From contig NZ_CP135052.1 of assembly GCF_029193595.2 (NCBI RefSeq), positions 3,100,001 to 3,164,000 of the forward strand: 64,000 nt of DNA, in the 5' to 3' direction. Under the pieces are notes generated by a model. It did no database searches, was not told the DNA's origin, and saw only the letters and a program-made list of their open reading frames with translations. Source of the stretch: Providencia hangzhouensis (GTDB lineage: Bacteria; Pseudomonadota; Gammaproteobacteria; Enterobacterales; Enterobacteriaceae). Shown here in pieces: positions 31,723-43,275 of the stretch (position 1 is the first letter of the stretch; each line of letters begins with the position of its first letter). Both the position numbers and the translations under genes were made by a program.

Positions 31723-31748
31723 TGTAATAATTAAGATTTACAGCCCGA

Positions 31749-32036
31749 TTATTGGCCGTAAATATTTACACGATCACGTAATTCTTTACCTGGTTTAAAG
31801 TGAGGAACATATTTACCTTCTAGTTCCACTTTATCACCAGTTTTTGGGTTACGGCCAACGCGTGGAGCACGGTAGTGAAGAGAAAAACTGCCGAAACCAC
31901 GGACTTCAATACGCTCACCGTTAGCTAACGTATCCGCCATATGCTCAAGAATTTCCTTTACAGCTTCCTCAACGGTTTTTGCTGAAAGATGAGACTGCTG
32001 GCTAGCCAGTCTTTCAATTAATTCAGACTTGGTCAT
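31749..32036 (-). CDS. ihfB: integration host factor subunit beta
   Basis: IhfB pairs with IhfA (encoded elsewhere) in the sequence-specific DNA-bending protein IHF, used in recombination, replication and promoter architecture. It has 95 residues (E. coli 94). The start [11 protein letters not shown], the EVRGFGSF tract and the DNA-intercalating arm [12 protein letters not shown] are unmistakable. It follows rpsA by about 55 bp on the same strand, as in E. coli, and ends at a terminator. Confidence 0.98.
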   Translation of the reverse strand: MTKSELIERLASQQSHLSAKTVEEAVKEILEHMADTLANGERIEVRGFGSFSLHYRAPRVGRNPKTGDKVELEGKYVPHFKPGKELRDRVNIYGQ

Positions 32037-32092
32037 AGTACCTCCCTAAACTACCGTTACAAAGGGGCAACGCTACTGTTGCCCCCACTTAA

Positions 32093-33766
32093 TTATTCGC
32101 CTTTAGCTGCTTTGAAAGCTTCAGCCATAGCATTGTTGCCGAATGCTGTATCTTCTTGTTTGTTCACAGCTGCGACAGCGTCTTTCTCATCAGCTTCGTC
32201 TTTAGCGCGAACAGACAGGTTGATTACACGGTTTTTACGATCAACACCAGTGTATTTAGCTTCAACATCATCACCAACGTTCAGAACCAGTGTTGCATCT
32301 TCAACACGGTCACGTGAAGCTTCTGATGCACGCAGGTAACCTTCAACGCCCAGTGTCAGCTCAACAGTTGCACCTTTAGCATCAACTGCGATTACTTTAC
32401 CAGTTACGATTGCGCCTTTCTTAGTTGCTGCTAAATAGTTATTGAATGGATCTTCAGCTAACTGTTTAACACCTAAAGAAATACGTTCACGCTCTGCGTC
32501 GACTTGCAGAACAACAGCTGCGATTTCATCACCTTTTTTGTATTCACGAACTGCTTCTTCGCCTGCAACGTTCCAGGAGATGTCAGACAGGTGAACCAGG
32601 CCATCGATGCCGCCGTCCAGACCGATGAAGATACCGAAGTCAGTGATAGACTTGATTTTACCTTCAACGCGGTCGCCTTTGTTGTGAGTTTCTGCGAATT
32701 GCTGCCATGGGTTAGATTTGCACTGTTTCAGGCCCAGTGAGATACGACGACGTTCTTCATCGATATCCAGAACCATAACTTCAACAACATCACCAACGTT
32801 AACAACTTTAGATGGGTGGATGTTTTTGTTAGTCCAATCCATTTCTGAAACGTGAACCAGACCTTCAACGCCTTCTTCGATTTCTACGAAGCAACCATAG
32901 TCAGTCAGGTTAGTAACGCGACCAGTCAGTTTAGTACCTTCTGGGTAACGTTTAGCGATTGCGACCCAAGGATCTTCGCCCAGTTGTTTCAGACCCAGAG
33001 AAACACGAGTGCGCTCACGGTCGAATTTCAGAACTTTAACATTGATTTCATCACCAACGTTGACGATTTCGCTTGGGTGTTTAACACGTTTCCAAGCCAT
33101 GTCAGTGATATGCAGCAGGCCGTCAACACCGCCCAGATCAACGAATGCACCGTAGTCAGTAAGGTTCTTAACGATACCTTTAACTTCCATGCCTTCTTGC
33201 AGATTTTCCAGCAGTTGATCGCGCTCAGCGCTGCTTTCAGATTCAATTACAGCACGACGAGAAACAACAACGTTGTTGCGTTTCTGATCCAGCTTGATTA
33301 CTTTGAACTCAAGCTCTTTGCCTTCCAAGTGAGTAGTATCACGAACTGGACGTACATCAACCAGTGAACCTGGTAAGAACGCACGAATACCGTTCAGCTC
33401 AACAGTGAAACCACCTTTAACTTTACCGTTGATAACACCAGTTACAGTTTCAGCTTCTTCGTAAGCTTTTTCCAGCATCAGCCATGCTTCATGACGTTTA
33501 GCTTTCTCACGAGACAGGATAGTTTCACCGAAACCATCTTCTACTGCATCCAGAGCTACATCGATTTCATCGCCAACTTGGATTTCTAGCTCACCCTGAG
33601 CATTTTTGAACTGTTCTACTGGGATAGCAGATTCTGATTTAAGACCTGCGTCAACAAGGACTACGTCTTTATCGATGGCAACAACAGTACCACGGACGAT
33701 AGAACCAGGACGAGTTTCAATATTCTGCAGGGATTCTTCAAAGAGTTGAGCAAAAGATTCAGTCAT
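32093..33766 (-). CDS. rpsA: 30S ribosomal protein S1
   Basis: S1 binds mRNA leaders and delivers them to the 30S subunit. The ATG at 33766 ([13 protein letters not shown]) gives 557 residues, the E. coli length; the open frame extends 12 codons upstream without support. Six S1 OB-fold repeats are visible, including the linked [28 protein letters not shown] and [27 protein letters not shown] families (each named here by its shared N-L-T-D-Y-G core). The coding sequence has strong codon bias, which creates long antisense open frames. The ~170 bp before it may carry the autoregulatory leader. cmk lies upstream. Confidence 0.98.
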   Translation of the reverse strand: MTESFAQLFEESLQNIETRPGSIVRGTVVAIDKDVVLVDAGLKSESAIPVEQFKNAQGELEIQVGDEIDVALDAVEDGFGETILSREKAKRHEAWLMLEKAYEEAETVTGVINGKVKGGFTVELNGIRAFLPGSLVDVRPVRDTTHLEGKELEFKVIKLDQKRNNVVVSRRAVIESESSAERDQLLENLQEGMEVKGIVKNLTDYGAFVDLGGVDGLLHITDMAWKRVKHPSEIVNVGDEINVKVLKFDRERTRVSLGLKQLGEDPWVAIAKRYPEGTKLTGRVTNLTDYGCFVEIEEGVEGLVHVSEMDWTNKNIHPSKVVNVGDVVEVMVLDIDEERRRISLGLKQCKSNPWQQFAETHNKGDRVEGKIKSITDFGIFIGLDGGIDGLVHLSDISWNVAGEEAVREYKKGDEIAAVVLQVDAERERISLGVKQLAEDPFNNYLAATKKGAIVTGKVIAVDAKGATVELTLGVEGYLRASEASRDRVEDATLVLNVGDDVEAKYTGVDRKNRVINLSVRAKDEADEKDAVAAVNKQEDTAFGNNAMAEAFKAAKGE

Positions 33767-33939
33767 ATTAATGATCTTCAAGAGTTTTAAATTAACGTCC
33801 ACTTAGCTTCCCGCCAAATGGGGTTGTTTCACATACCCCACAACATTCCATGTCGCAAGGTTGATGCTACGCTAATAATATAATCACATAGCGGTAACTG
33901 CGTATATTATCTAATTATAAGCTAAAATAAAGCCTATTA

Positions 33940-34623
33940 TCACGATAATTGTAGAATTTTTTTTGCATAGGTGTGTGCTTTTTCAATAACTTCCTCAATA
34001 GACATACTTGTGGAATCCAGCACTAATGCGTCTTTCGCGGCAATAAGAGGTGCAACAGAGCGATTACGATCACGAAAATCCCGCTCTTCAATTTCGCTTA
34101 AAAGACGTTCAAAATTAACATCAAAACCTTTTTCTTGCAACTGCTTCATCCGCCGATGAGCCCGTTCTTCCGCGGAGGCATCAAGAAAAATTTTTACCGG
34201 TGCATCGGGAAAAACCACCGTTCCCATATCACGGCCATCAGCAATTAGCCCAGGATGGGTTCTAAATGCACGTTGGCGTCGGAGTAAAGCTTCACGTACG
34301 CGAGGAAAAGTGGCTGTTTGGGATGCAGTGTTTCCTACTGTTTCGGTTCTAATTTGATTCGAAACATCTTCCCCTTCCAGAATGACTTTCAGTACATTAT
34401 CTTCAGGAACAAATTTCACATCTAAATTTGCAGCCAAAGGAACTAACGCATCTTCGGATTGGATATCAACATGGTGATGTAACGCAGCTAACGCTAATAC
34501 ACGATAAATCGCGCCAGAGTCTAAAAGTTGCCACCCAAACTCGTTTGCTAATGCTTGGCAAAGCGTACCTTTACCTGCTCCGCTTGGTCCATCAACGGTG
34601 ATTACAGGGGCTATCGCCACCAT
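33940..34623 (-). CDS. cmk: cytidylate kinase
   Basis: Cmk phosphorylates CMP and dCMP with ATP. The start is the ATG at 34623, with AAGGAGA 7 nt upstream, giving 227 residues as in E. coli; the frame extends 7 codons further without a ribosome binding site. The P-loop GPSGAGKGT lies near residue 11. The nucleotide-monophosphate insert and LID region ([30 protein letters not shown]) are present. It precedes rpsA on the same strand as in E. coli. Confidence 0.97.
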   Translation of the reverse strand: MVAIAPVITVDGPSGAGKGTLCQALANEFGWQLLDSGAIYRVLALAALHHHVDIQSEDALVPLAANLDVKFVPEDNVLKVILEGEDVSNQIRTETVGNTASQTATFPRVREALLRRQRAFRTHPGLIADGRDMGTVVFPDAPVKIFLDASAEERAHRRMKQLQEKGFDVNFERLLSEIEERDFRDRNRSVAPLIAAKDALVLDSTSMSIEEVIEKAHTYAKKILQLS

Positions 34624-34770
34624 AAAAAATCTCCTTTTCTGCAAATAGCCTAGCTACCCGCAATTAAAATCTGTGAAGGTATTATACCAATTCAGTAGAT
34701 TTGTGAAATAAGCAGGTTCTGATGATTGCTAAAAAATAAGAAAAAGTTGATATTTGAATCGTAAAAATCA

Positions 34771-34799
34771 GGTTGATATCAAAGAAAATAATATCAACC
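34771..34799 (-). terminator. aroA terminator
   Basis: A 9-bp perfect stem (GGTTGATAT / ATATCAACC) with an 11-nt loop, about 12 bp after the aroA stop, followed on the minus strand by TGATTTTT. An additional GTTGATAT copy lies beside it at 34746. Confidence 0.75.
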
Positions 34800-34810
34800 C
34801 AATCAATAGA

Positions 34811-36088
34811 TTAATGACTTAGACGTGCCAACTGTTCGAAGTAATCAGGAAAAGTTTTTGCAGTGCAGCCCGGATCCAAAATTGTTACTGGTGTATCTGA
34901 TAATGCAACTAACGAAAAACACATTGCAATACGATGGTCGTTATAGGTTTCAATTTCAGCATGTTGTAATTTTTTCGGTGGAACAACACGAATATAATCA
35001 TGCCCCTCTTCCACTTCAGCGCCAACTTTTCGTAACTCTGTCGCCATCGCATATAACCGGTCGGTCTCTTTTACCCGCCAGTTATAGATATTACGAATAA
35101 CCGTTTCGCCTTCAGCAAACAGGGCAACCGTTCCAATGGTCATTGCCGCATCAGGGATCGCGTTCATGTCCATATCAATACCAGTCAACGTTCCGCGTTC
35201 ACATTCAACGTAGTCATCACCCCAACGAATAGTCGCGCCCATTTTTTCTAATACGTTGGCAAATTTAGTGTCCCCTTGCAAACTATTGCGCCCAATTCCT
35301 GTTACACGCACTACGCCCCCCTTAATGGCGGCCGCAGCGAGGAAATAAGACGCTGATGAAGCATCACCTTCCACTAAATATTCGCCTGGTGATTGGTATT
35401 GTTGCTGCCCTTTGATAACGAAATATTCATATTGATGATTTTCGACATTAACACCGAACGTTTTCATTAATGCTAATGTGATATCAATGTAAGGTTTGGA
35501 GACTAACTCGCCAATAATTGTAATTGTTGTGTCTTGCTCTGCACGCGGTGCCGCCATTAACAGCGCAGTTAAAAACTGGCTGGAAACAGACCCATCAACT
35601 GAAATTTGGCCACCGATAAAACCACCTTTTAAACGTAATGGTGGGTAATTCTCTTGTTCCAAATATTCAATCTCTGCACCGCCTTCCCTCAGCGCATCAA
35701 CCAAATGCCCAATTGGGCGCTCTTTCATGCGAGGCTCACCCGTTAAAATAATATTATTACGGCTTAGTGATAGTGCTGCAGTCAGTGGGCGCATTGCAGT
35801 TCCCGCATTGCCTAAAAAGATTTCTGTTTCATCTGGATGAGATAAATTTCCACCTAAACCTTCTACACGACAACGTGTTTTATCTTCAGACAATTGGTAG
35901 TTAACACCTAGCTGGCTTAATGCATTCAGCATATGGCGAATATCATCACTGTCCAATAAGTTAGTGAGTGTGGTCGTTCCTTTAGCCATCGCTGCTAATA
36001 ATAGTGCGCGGTTTGAGACACTTTTTGACCCTGGCAAATTAATTGTGCCGTTGATTGAAGAGATAGGTTGTAATGTCAGGGATTGCAT
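34811..36088 (-). CDS. aroA: 3-phosphoshikimate 1-carboxyvinyltransferase (EPSP synthase)
   Basis: AroA joins phosphoenolpyruvate to shikimate-3-phosphate in chorismate synthesis and is the target of glyphosate. The length is 425 residues (E. coli 427). Motifs seen are [16 protein letters not shown] at the N-terminus, [14 protein letters not shown] (the class I glyphosate-sensitive form) and [14 protein letters not shown]. The catalytic Lys/Asp/Glu residues appear intact by eye. It follows serC by about 120 bp on the same strand, as in the E. coli serC-aroA operon. Confidence 0.98.
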   Translation of the reverse strand: MQSLTLQPISSINGTINLPGSKSVSNRALLLAAMAKGTTTLTNLLDSDDIRHMLNALSQLGVNYQLSEDKTRCRVEGLGGNLSHPDETEIFLGNAGTAMRPLTAALSLSRNNIILTGEPRMKERPIGHLVDALREGGAEIEYLEQENYPPLRLKGGFIGGQISVDGSVSSQFLTALLMAAPRAEQDTTITIIGELVSKPYIDITLALMKTFGVNVENHQYEYFVIKGQQQYQSPGEYLVEGDASSASYFLAAAAIKGGVVRVTGIGRNSLQGDTKFANVLEKMGATIRWGDDYVECERGTLTGIDMDMNAIPDAAMTIGTVALFAEGETVIRNIYNWRVKETDRLYAMATELRKVGAEVEEGHDYIRVVPPKKLQHAEIETYNDHRIAMCFSLVALSDTPVTILDPGCTAKTFPDYFEQLARLSH

Positions 36089-36174
36089 AAAAAGCAGTTT
36101 CTCCAGTGAAGTTTTGCAAGTAAATAAAATCTGGCTCCATTTTCTTTTAAGTCAAATAAGAAGAGCACAGATAA

Positions 36175-36200
36175 CCGACTGAACATCCTATTTCAGTCGG
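36175..36200 (-). terminator. hairpin in the serC-aroA spacer
   Basis: The 9-bp perfect stem CCGACTGAA / TTCAGTCGG with an 8-nt loop lies 10 bp after the serC stop. There is no T-run after it, so it is more likely a partial attenuator or processing/stability hairpin than a full terminator, since aroA needs read-through or its own promoter. Confidence 0.6.
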
Positions 36201-36209
36201 CAAATCTCA

Positions 36210-37301
36210 TTATTGAGCGTTATGGCGTTCGAAATCAGCCATAAAATCAACCAAAGCCTGTACACCAGCTAATGGCATCGCATTATAGATTGACGCACGC
36301 ATACCACCAGCCACTTTATGGCCTTTTAGAGAAAGTAAGCCTTGCTCTTTGGCTTCTTCAATAAATTTCGCATCAAGTGCCGGGTTTTGCATTTGGAACG
36401 GTACGTTCATCCAAGAACGGTTTTCAACCGCAACACGGTTAATATAGAACTGGCTATCATCAATTGCATTGTAGAGTAATTGTGATTTTTCATAATTACG
36501 CTTAGCCATTTCTTGCAAACCACCTTGCTCTTTTAACCATTTGAAGACCATCCCCGCGAGATACCAAGCAAAAGTCGGTGGAGTATTAAACATTGAATCG
36601 TGTTTTGCTAATACCGTGTAATCAAATACAGATGGAGTCTGAGGCGAAGCTTTACCGAGCAGGTCTTCTCGAATAATAACGATAGTTAATCCAGCTGGCC
36701 CAATATTTTTTTGAGCTCCCGCATAAATTACACCATAACGGCTTACATCAATCGGTTTAGATAAGATAGAAGAGGAATAGTCAGCAACAATAATTTTATC
36801 TTCAGGGAAATCAGGTTCCTCATGAATAGCTAAGCCACCAATGGTTTCATTTGGGCAATAGTGAACATAAGCGGCATCATCACTTAATGGCCACTCTTTC
36901 ATAGGTTTTAAACTAACAATGCCATCTTTTTCTTCAGTAATTTGAATTACATTAGGTGTACAGTATTTTTCAGCTTCTTTTGCTGCTGACTCTGACCAAT
37001 AGCCGCTTACAATGTAGTCTGCGGTCGTTTTATCACCTAGTAAATTCATTGGTAACGTCGCAAAATGGGCTCGAGCTCCACCGTGACAAAATAAAACTTT
37101 ATAGTTATCAGGGATGTTTAATAAATCACGTAAATTTTGCTCTGCTTCTATTGCCACTTCGATAAAGTCTTTTCCGCGATGGCTAACTTCCATGACAGAA
37201 ACGCCTAAACCCTTCCAATTACAAAACTCTTGTTCAGCACGACGCATGACTTCAACAGGTAGCATAGCTGGACCTGCACTGAAATTATAAACCTGACTCA
37301 T
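36210..37301 (-). CDS. serC: phosphoserine aminotransferase
   Basis: SerC is a PLP-dependent class V transaminase. It makes 3-phosphoserine for serine synthesis and acts in pyridoxal phosphate synthesis. The ATG at 37301 ([15 protein letters not shown]) gives 363 residues (E. coli 362); GTGAGG lies just upstream. PLP is bound through the Lys in [23 protein letters not shown] and [10 protein letters not shown] are family tracts. It is followed by aroA, with which it is probably co-transcribed. Confidence 0.98.
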   Translation of the reverse strand: MSQVYNFSAGPAMLPVEVMRRAEQEFCNWKGLGVSVMEVSHRGKDFIEVAIEAEQNLRDLLNIPDNYKVLFCHGGARAHFATLPMNLLGDKTTADYIVSGYWSESAAKEAEKYCTPNVIQITEEKDGIVSLKPMKEWPLSDDAAYVHYCPNETIGGLAIHEEPDFPEDKIIVADYSSSILSKPIDVSRYGVIYAGAQKNIGPAGLTIVIIREDLLGKASPQTPSVFDYTVLAKHDSMFNTPPTFAWYLAGMVFKWLKEQGGLQEMAKRNYEKSQLLYNAIDDSQFYINRVAVENRSWMNVPFQMQNPALDAKFIEEAKEQGLLSLKGHKVAGGMRASIYNAMPLAGVQALVDFMADFERHNAQ

Positions 37302-37516
37302 TGACCTCACCCTATCTATCTTCAATTATGGTTAATAAAATTCACTCAGATAGTTAAAGTTGTACCACTCCAAGCCTTTAGCTGCAACGGTTATTGTCAG
37401 CAATCCCAAAAATGAAAGGGGGGTTATTTTTTGATAATGGGGAAAAGAATTTTGTTAATCTTGTCACACTCTCGACAAGCACCATTTTATGGAGAAATTA
37501 ACAATAAATAAGCGAT

Positions 37517-37557
37517 AATATCCCGAATTACATCATTGCGCTGTGTTTCGGGATATT
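37517..37557 (-). terminator. pgm terminator
   Basis: An 11-bp perfect stem (AATATCCCGAA / TTCGGGATATT) with a 19-nt loop lies 32 bp after the pgm stop. Confidence 0.7.
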
Positions 37558-37588
37558 CATTGAAATGTCTTTTATTGAAGATTAAAAA

Positions 37589-39223
37589 TTAGCGAATAAC
37601 TTTGCTTACGATCTCAATCGCTTCTTTTTCTATTTGGCGTAAATGATCTTCTCCACGGAAGCTTTCACAATAAATTTTATACGCTTCTTCCGTACCTGAT
37701 GGCCTTGCTGCAAACCAGCCATAATCAGTCATGATTTTTAAACCACCAATTGGCGCATTATTACCGGGGGCTGCGGTTAAACGCTGTGTAATTTTATCTC
37801 CTGCCAATGTATCTGCTGCAACCATTTCCGGTGATAATTTACTTAGCTTCGCTTTTTCTTCGTGAGTAGCTTTCGCTTGAATACGATTGTAAATCGGTGC
37901 CCCAAATTTTTTGGCGAGGTTATTATAACGCTGCTGCGGGTTTTCACCGGTAACCGCCGTAATTTCCGCGGCTAGTAAGCAAAGAATGATACCGTCTTTG
38001 TCTGTTGACCAAGGTGTGCCATCGAATTTTAAGAATGATGCCCCTGCACTTTCCTCACCGCCAAAACCTAGTTGTCCACTGAATAACCCATCAACGAACC
38101 ATTTGAACCCTACAGGCACTTCAACTAATTCACGACCGATATCATTAACAACACGGTCAATCATCGCACTTGAGACAAGTGTTTTCCCTACCGCAACATT
38201 TTTTCCCCACTGAGGGCGGTGTTGGAATAGGTAGTCGATTGCCACAGCAAGATAGTGATTTGGGTTCATTAAACCATCGGGGGTAACAATGCCATGACGG
38301 TCATAGTCAGGGTCATTAGCGAAAGCTAAATCAAATTTTTCTTTCATCCCAAGCAAACCCGCCATTGCCCAACTTGATGAGCAATCCATACGGATAACAC
38401 CATCATGATCCAAAGGCATAAAACGGAACGTTTGGTCTAATTGGTCATTTACGATTTCAATATCTAATTGATAATATTCAGCAATTTTTTTCCAGTATTC
38501 AATACCGGAACCGCCTAGTGGGTCAACACCAATTTTCAAACCAGACTTAGCAATCGCTTGCATATCAACAACTTCGCCTAATGCAGAGACATAAGGCATA
38601 ACCAAATCTTGCTGAATAACGTATTCACTCGCCATCGCTGTATCAAAATTGACTCTTTTAACCCCTTCCAGGTTATTGACTAGCAATTGGTTTGCATTTT
38701 TTTCAATAACAGAAGTTAAATCGGTATCAGCCGGCCCGCCATTCGCAGGGTTGTATTTAATACCGCCATCTTCAGGTGGGTTATGTGAAGGCGTAATTAC
38801 AATGCCATCCGCAACATCTTGGTGTGATTGGTTATAACTTAAAATAGCGTGAGAGATAGCTGGAGTTGGCGTAAAACCATTATTTTCCTGAACAATTACA
38901 TGAACTTGATTTGCCGCTAACACTTCAACCACTGTAATAAACGCTGCTTCTGATAACGCATGGGTATCTTTCCCTACAAAACAAGGACCTGTTACACCTT
39001 GCTTTTTGCGTAAATCGGCAATTGCTTGTGCAATGGCTAATATGTGGTTTTCATTAAAATTTTTACGCAACGAACTACCACGATGCCCTGATGTGCCAAA
39101 CTTAACAGCTTGAGATGTATTATCGGGTTGTGGTTGCTGCGTATAATATTGAGCGGTTAATTGAGCGACATTGATCAAGTCACTTTGAAACGGAAGCTGC
39201 CCTGCACGTTCATGTATTGTCAC
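37589..39223 (-). CDS. pgm: phosphoglucomutase (alpha-D-glucose)
   Basis: Pgm interconverts glucose-1-phosphate and glucose-6-phosphate, feeding UDP-glucose and glycogen. The start is a GTG at 39223: GGGAG lies 7 nt upstream and the product ([11 protein letters not shown]) aligns with the E. coli start. This gives 544 residues (E. coli 546). The active-site Ser loop [11 protein letters not shown], metal loop DPDYDRHG, sugar loop GGEESAG and phosphate loop [11 protein letters not shown] are all present. It lies about 57 bp after seqA on the same strand, as in the E. coli seqA-pgm operon. Confidence 0.97.
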   Translation of the reverse strand: MTIHERAGQLPFQSDLINVAQLTAQYYTQQPQPDNTSQAVKFGTSGHRGSSLRKNFNENHILAIAQAIADLRKKQGVTGPCFVGKDTHALSEAAFITVVEVLAANQVHVIVQENNGFTPTPAISHAILSYNQSHQDVADGIVITPSHNPPEDGGIKYNPANGGPADTDLTSVIEKNANQLLVNNLEGVKRVNFDTAMASEYVIQQDLVMPYVSALGEVVDMQAIAKSGLKIGVDPLGGSGIEYWKKIAEYYQLDIEIVNDQLDQTFRFMPLDHDGVIRMDCSSSWAMAGLLGMKEKFDLAFANDPDYDRHGIVTPDGLMNPNHYLAVAIDYLFQHRPQWGKNVAVGKTLVSSAMIDRVVNDIGRELVEVPVGFKWFVDGLFSGQLGFGGEESAGASFLKFDGTPWSTDKDGIILCLLAAEITAVTGENPQQRYNNLAKKFGAPIYNRIQAKATHEEKAKLSKLSPEMVAADTLAGDKITQRLTAAPGNNAPIGGLKIMTDYGWFAARPSGTEEAYKIYCESFRGEDHLRQIEKEAIEIVSKVIR

Positions 39224-39279
39224 TTGTTTTCTCCCAAAGCACTGATGCTTTGTTATCAACATCAGTGGCCTTTCAGTTT

Positions 39280-39825
39280 TTAAATAGTATTACAAACTTT
39301 TTCAATCACATTGGTTGGAAATTGCATTTCCTGCATGATCGCATCAACCATGCTACGTTTACGATTCGTATTCGTATTCGTGATCACCCAATAGGGTGTT
39401 CCTGGTATATGACGCGGCTTAGATTGCTTACCAGCTGCAAGTAATGTTTGTTCATCACCAGCAAAATAAATACGAGTTCGGCCATGCATTAACTCTGTTG
39501 CACTCGCAAAACGATTCGCATCTAAACTATATAAAGTAGACAAAATCAACATAAAGCGGTCAATCGCTTTACTTTTTTCTGCATAAGCGTCAGATAACAG
39601 AAGCTCTCTAATGACTCTAACAGGGTTTAATGCAACAGCAGGTGTACTCATCGCAGGTTCAGCCTTAATAACAGCATGTTCCTGACTAATTTCTTTTGCT
39701 TGTACTGGCTGCCCGGATTTGAAATTTAACATACGGCGCAAAATATCCGATGCACTTTCACCGATATGCTGTGTATGGCTCGCAATATAGCGGTAAAGCT
39801 CTTCATCAACTTCTATCGTTTTCAT
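39280..39825 (-). CDS. seqA: negative modulator of replication initiation SeqA
   Basis: SeqA binds hemimethylated GATC sites, sequesters oriC after initiation and helps organise newly replicated DNA. It has 181 residues, the E. coli length. The N-terminal oligomerisation helix region ([18 protein letters not shown]) is joined by a linker to the C-terminal DNA-binding domain; the latter contains [21 protein letters not shown] and [11 protein letters not shown]. It is divergent from ybfF and upstream of pgm. Confidence 0.97.
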   Translation of the reverse strand: MKTIEVDEELYRYIASHTQHIGESASDILRRMLNFKSGQPVQAKEISQEHAVIKAEPAMSTPAVALNPVRVIRELLLSDAYAEKSKAIDRFMLILSTLYSLDANRFASATELMHGRTRIYFAGDEQTLLAAGKQSKPRHIPGTPYWVITNTNTNRKRSMVDAIMQEMQFPTNVIEKVCNTI

Positions 39826-40150
39826 TTTTTCCCAGTACTTTTTTAACTAAAATTTGCGGTGTGATTATAAGACAGATTTAAAAAAAACAAAACAATTAAA
39901 ATTTCAATAACTTAAAGTAAACATTATTCTAAGTTCAAAGATAATTCAGTGGGTTATCATGCCATGACTTCCAGTATTTTGCCTCAGTGATCAACTTCAA
40001 TTTTCTGAAATTCATTGGCTAAGGATATTTTGATTATCGACTCATTGACTTACCTCAGCCAAAATCGCAGCTTATTTGACCATTTGGATTTTATTCATAG
40101 CCGTGACATGATAAGACCACATGTACCGCTGACGAATTGATCAAACAAAT
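39826..40150. other. seqA-ybfF divergent promoter region
   Basis: These 325 AT-rich bp separate divergent seqA and ybfF and must hold both promoters. I recognise no specific operator and no coding frame. Confidence 0.4.
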
Positions 40151-40927
40151 ATGACTGTGTTACTTAACCATACTATCCATAAACCTGAAAATCCAATCTC
40201 AAATAGTCCTATTGTACTCATACATGGGTTATTTGGTGACCTCAATAACTTAGGTGTTTTAGGACGTAATCTACAACAATATTTCGATACGATTCAAATT
40301 GATGTTCGTAATCATGGTGACTCATTTCGTGATGAGCAAATGAGTTACCAACAAATGGCCCAAGATGTTATTACTCTAATAAAGTCTTTAGGTTACGAAA
40401 ATGCTATTTTAATTGGTCACTCTATGGGTGGCAAAATCGCCATGGCGGCAACAGCAATAGCCCCTAATTTTATTAATAGTATCGTTGCTATTGATATGGC
40501 GCCTGTCGCTTACCAAGTCCGTCGTCATGATAAAATATTCGCGGCGCTTGATGCCGTTACAGCAAAAAATGCAAAAACTCGCCAAGAAGCTACTGTGATT
40601 ATGCGTGATTACATTAATGAGGATGGCGTTATCCAATTTCTGCTTAAATCCTTTAAGCAAGGTGAGTGGAAATTTAATTTACCTGCCCTAAAAGCTAATT
40701 ATGAAAGTATTATTGGTTGGGAAATAGTACCCGCCTGGAATAAACCCGTGCTGTTAATCCCAGGAGGAAATTCCCCTTATGTACAAGCTGAATATAAAGA
40801 ACAAATCGCACAACAATTTCCGCAAGCCAAAGCGTGGGTTGTTGCTGATACAGGGCACTGGGTTCATGCAGAAAAACCAGACCATGTTTTAAGAGCCATT
40901 CATCGTTTTTTATCTATCCCTGAATAA
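40151..40927 (+). CDS. ybfF: YbfF-type alpha/beta-hydrolase (acyl-CoA/ester hydrolase)
   Basis: A 258-residue alpha/beta-hydrolase, matching YbfF, a cytoplasmic esterase active on short acyl esters and acyl-CoA in vitro. The oxyanion tract LIHGLFGDLNNLG, nucleophile elbow IGHSMGGKIAM with catalytic Ser, and the late His in DTGHWVHAEKPDHV are visible. It diverges from seqA, as in E. coli. In E. coli the next gene on this side is ybfE; here the secretion cassette intervenes. Confidence 0.95.
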   Translation: MTVLLNHTIHKPENPISNSPIVLIHGLFGDLNNLGVLGRNLQQYFDTIQIDVRNHGDSFRDEQMSYQQMAQDVITLIKSLGYENAILIGHSMGGKIAMAATAIAPNFINSIVAIDMAPVAYQVRRHDKIFAALDAVTAKNAKTRQEATVIMRDYINEDGVIQFLLKSFKQGEWKFNLPALKANYESIIGWEIVPAWNKPVLLIPGGNSPYVQAEYKEQIAQQFPQAKAWVVADTGHWVHAEKPDHVLRAIHRFLSIPE

Positions 40928-40945
40928 TTGAACACATTTAAATAT

Positions 40946-40982
40946 AGATATTGAAAAGATATATAGCTTTTCAATATCTTTA
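40946..40982 (+). terminator. ybfF terminator
   Basis: A 13-bp perfect A/T-rich stem (AGATATTGAAAAG and its complement) with an 8-nt loop, then TT, 19 bp after the ybfF stop. It separates ybfF from the secretion cassette. Confidence 0.8.
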
Positions 40983-41169
40983 AATATATTTGTAGTTAAA
41001 TATAATTACTTTATTAATTACATAATAAGACTAACTTCAATACACAGCGAATTATAAACCCTGTATTATCCAAATTCTACTCCACCTTATTACTATCTAG
41101 TGCATATTTTATCAATGCAAATTTGGAATTAAAAATTCAAATAACTTAAGGAATTTATTAATATAGAAA

Positions 41170-43275
41170 ATGGATAGTCTCAAATCAAAATCAACATTAT
41201 ACTTCATTAGTGTTATTGCTAAGTTATCAGGGCAAGTAAATCCTAAAGAACTAGAACAAACACTCAATCAATCTATTGGTTATAATGAAAAACTTAACAT
41301 TATTAAATCGAAACATGCCATTCGCTGTAGGAATAAATATCAGAAGAATAAAAATGTAACTAAAATCGTATGCCCTGCTATTTTATATAATACCAAAGGA
41401 GAAGCCATTCTATTAGCTAACTGCAATCAAGAACAAGTACTCATTCAGCAATTTGGGAATACGCCTCCAGAGATATGGAGCATTGATGAGCTGAATCAAC
41501 AATGGAATGGTCATTGGTTAGAAGTAAGCCTTAAACAGGGTCAATTTGACATTACCTGGTTCCAAGTTGAATTTATGAAATACAAACCCATTATTTTGTG
41601 GGTTTTATTCTTTTCATTTATATTACAAATACTCGCATTAGTTTCCCCTATTGTTATGCAAGTTATTATGGATAAAGTACTCGTTCATAATAGCTTAGTC
41701 ACATTGGACGTTTTAATTTTTGGGTTAATTATTGCGGCGTTAATAGAAGTGACTTTGAAAGGGTTACGTGAGTATATTTATCATCACACTGTTAACCGAA
41801 TTGATATGACACTGGGCTTGAAGCTGGTAAATCATTTACTGAGACTGCCTATTCCCTTTTTTAAAAGCAGGCAAATAGGCGCAATTGTCACCCGAGTAAA
41901 AGAGCTCGAAACTATTCGTGAATTTTTAACCAGCAGCTTTTTTACTCTATGTGTCGATGTGCTATTTTTATTTGTATTTATTTTTGTGATGAATTTGATC
42001 TCCACAACACTCACAATAATATTTTTGTGTTCTATTCCTTTTTATCTTTTATTAGCTTGGTGGTTAACGCCTAAAATTGAATCTGCTGCACAACAACAGT
42101 TCACCAATATTGCCATCAATACCTCTTTTTTGACCGAAAGTATCAATGGGATCGAAACAGCCAAAAGCTTATCCGTCGAACCAAATTTCACTCGTCGCTG
42201 GGACGGCCAAACCGCTGATATGAGCCAAACTAACTTTGTATCAGGGCAAATAAGCTCCCGCTCTGAACATCTAGTGATGGCTATTGAAAAAATCACCAGT
42301 GCTATTGTTTTGTGGGTTGGTGCTTCTGAAGTTTTAGCATTGCAGATGACGATTGGCCAGCTTATTGCCTTTTACATGATGGTTAGCCACGCTAACCAGC
42401 CCCTCATCAAACTAACTAAACTATGGGGGGACTACATTCGAACCAGTGTCGCTATCGAAAAACTCTCCCAAATTATTAACTTACCTACCGAACAATCACA
42501 GCAAGAAAATAAGTTATCTCTTCAAGGGCATTTAAATCTAAAAAATATCTCGTTCCGCTACCAACCTAACATGCCATTTGTTCTAAAAAACTTTAATTTA
42601 AATATTAAAGCGGGAGAAACTATTGGTATTGTTGGGACATCAGGGTCAGGTAAGAGCACCCTCGCTAAATTATTACTACGGCTTTATACCCCTGAAAGTG
42701 GTGCTATTTTTGTGGATGGAACCCCCATGTCTGCGATTAACTTGCACTCCCTTAGACAACAAATTGGTATTGTTTTACAGGAAAATTTCTTATTCAGCCA
42801 ATCTGTTTTTCACAATATCGCTCAAACCTCACCGGATGCCTCCATGGACGAAGTCGTTCATGCCGCCAAAATGGCGGGAGCACACGATTTTATTTTGAAA
42901 TTACCAAAAGGTTACGACACCGTTCTTGCCGAGGGGGGAACATCACTTTCTGGCGGCCAACGCCAACGTATTGCTATTGCTAGAACACTGCTTTCCAACC
43001 CTAAAGTGATTATTTTTGATGAGGCAACTAGCGCTTTAGATGATGAATCCCAAGCCGTTATTCAAGAAAATATGCATATTATTGCAAAAGGAAGGACCAT
43101 CATCACAATTGCTCACCGCCTATCAACTATTCGCCATCACCAGCGGATCATTGTGATGCAAAATGGTGAAATTATCGAGCAAGGTAGCCATCAGCAACTT
43201 ATTGAACAAGGTAATTTTTATAAACATTTGTGGACTCTACAACAGTCTCTGAAATCAGACATGGACGTAAAATGA
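41170..43275 (+). CDS. type I secretion ABC transporter (RtxB/HlyB-like)
   Basis: This 701-residue protein has the layout of a type I secretion ATPase. A C39-peptidase-like N-terminal domain (about 1-125) lacks the catalytic Cys at the expected position, as in HlyB-type transporters of RTX proteins. Membrane segments lie at about 150-430. The nucleotide-binding domain has Walker A GTSGSGKST at 489-497, LSGGQ at 593-597, Walker [13 protein letters not shown] and IAHRLST. It would pump an unfolded protein through a MFP-TolC duct using ATP. Its stop overlaps the next gene's ATG (ATGA). The start codon has no strong ribosome binding site. No substrate gene is adjacent, so the cargo is unknown. 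Confidence 0.9.
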   Translation: MDSLKSKSTLYFISVIAKLSGQVNPKELEQTLNQSIGYNEKLNIIKSKHAIRCRNKYQKNKNVTKIVCPAILYNTKGEAILLANCNQEQVLIQQFGNTPPEIWSIDELNQQWNGHWLEVSLKQGQFDITWFQVEFMKYKPIILWVLFFSFILQILALVSPIVMQVIMDKVLVHNSLVTLDVLIFGLIIAALIEVTLKGLREYIYHHTVNRIDMTLGLKLVNHLLRLPIPFFKSRQIGAIVTRVKELETIREFLTSSFFTLCVDVLFLFVFIFVMNLISTTLTIIFLCSIPFYLLLAWWLTPKIESAAQQQFTNIAINTSFLTESINGIETAKSLSVEPNFTRRWDGQTADMSQTNFVSGQISSRSEHLVMAIEKITSAIVLWVGASEVLALQMTIGQLIAFYMMVSHANQPLIKLTKLWGDYIRTSVAIEKLSQIINLPTEQSQQENKLSLQGHLNLKNISFRYQPNMPFVLKNFNLNIKAGETIGIVGTSGSGKSTLAKLLLRLYTPESGAIFVDGTPMSAINLHSLRQQIGIVLQENFLFSQSVFHNIAQTSPDASMDEVVHAAKMAGAHDFILKLPKGYDTVLAEGGTSLSGGQRQRIAIARTLLSNPKVIIFDEATSALDDESQAVIQENMHIIAKGRTIITIAHRLSTIRHHQRIIVMQNGEIIEQGSHQQLIEQGNFYKHLWTLQQSLKSDMDVK

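Larger units (their letters stand above)
31306..31748. other. comEC-ihfB intergenic region with hexanucleotide repeat
   Basis: These ~440 AT-rich bp hold a possible comEC leader, a 7-bp hairpin (TTTGCGA / TCGCAAA, 31524-31543), the (GGTGTT)10 microsatellite and the ihfB terminator. Short frames across the repeat encode only His-Gln or Val-Leu runs and have no support as genes. Confidence 0.6.

Noticed and set aside
32852..33367. 171-codon frame antisense to rpsA
   Set aside because: Long antisense frames arise from the strong codon bias of ribosomal protein genes; the sense gene is certain.
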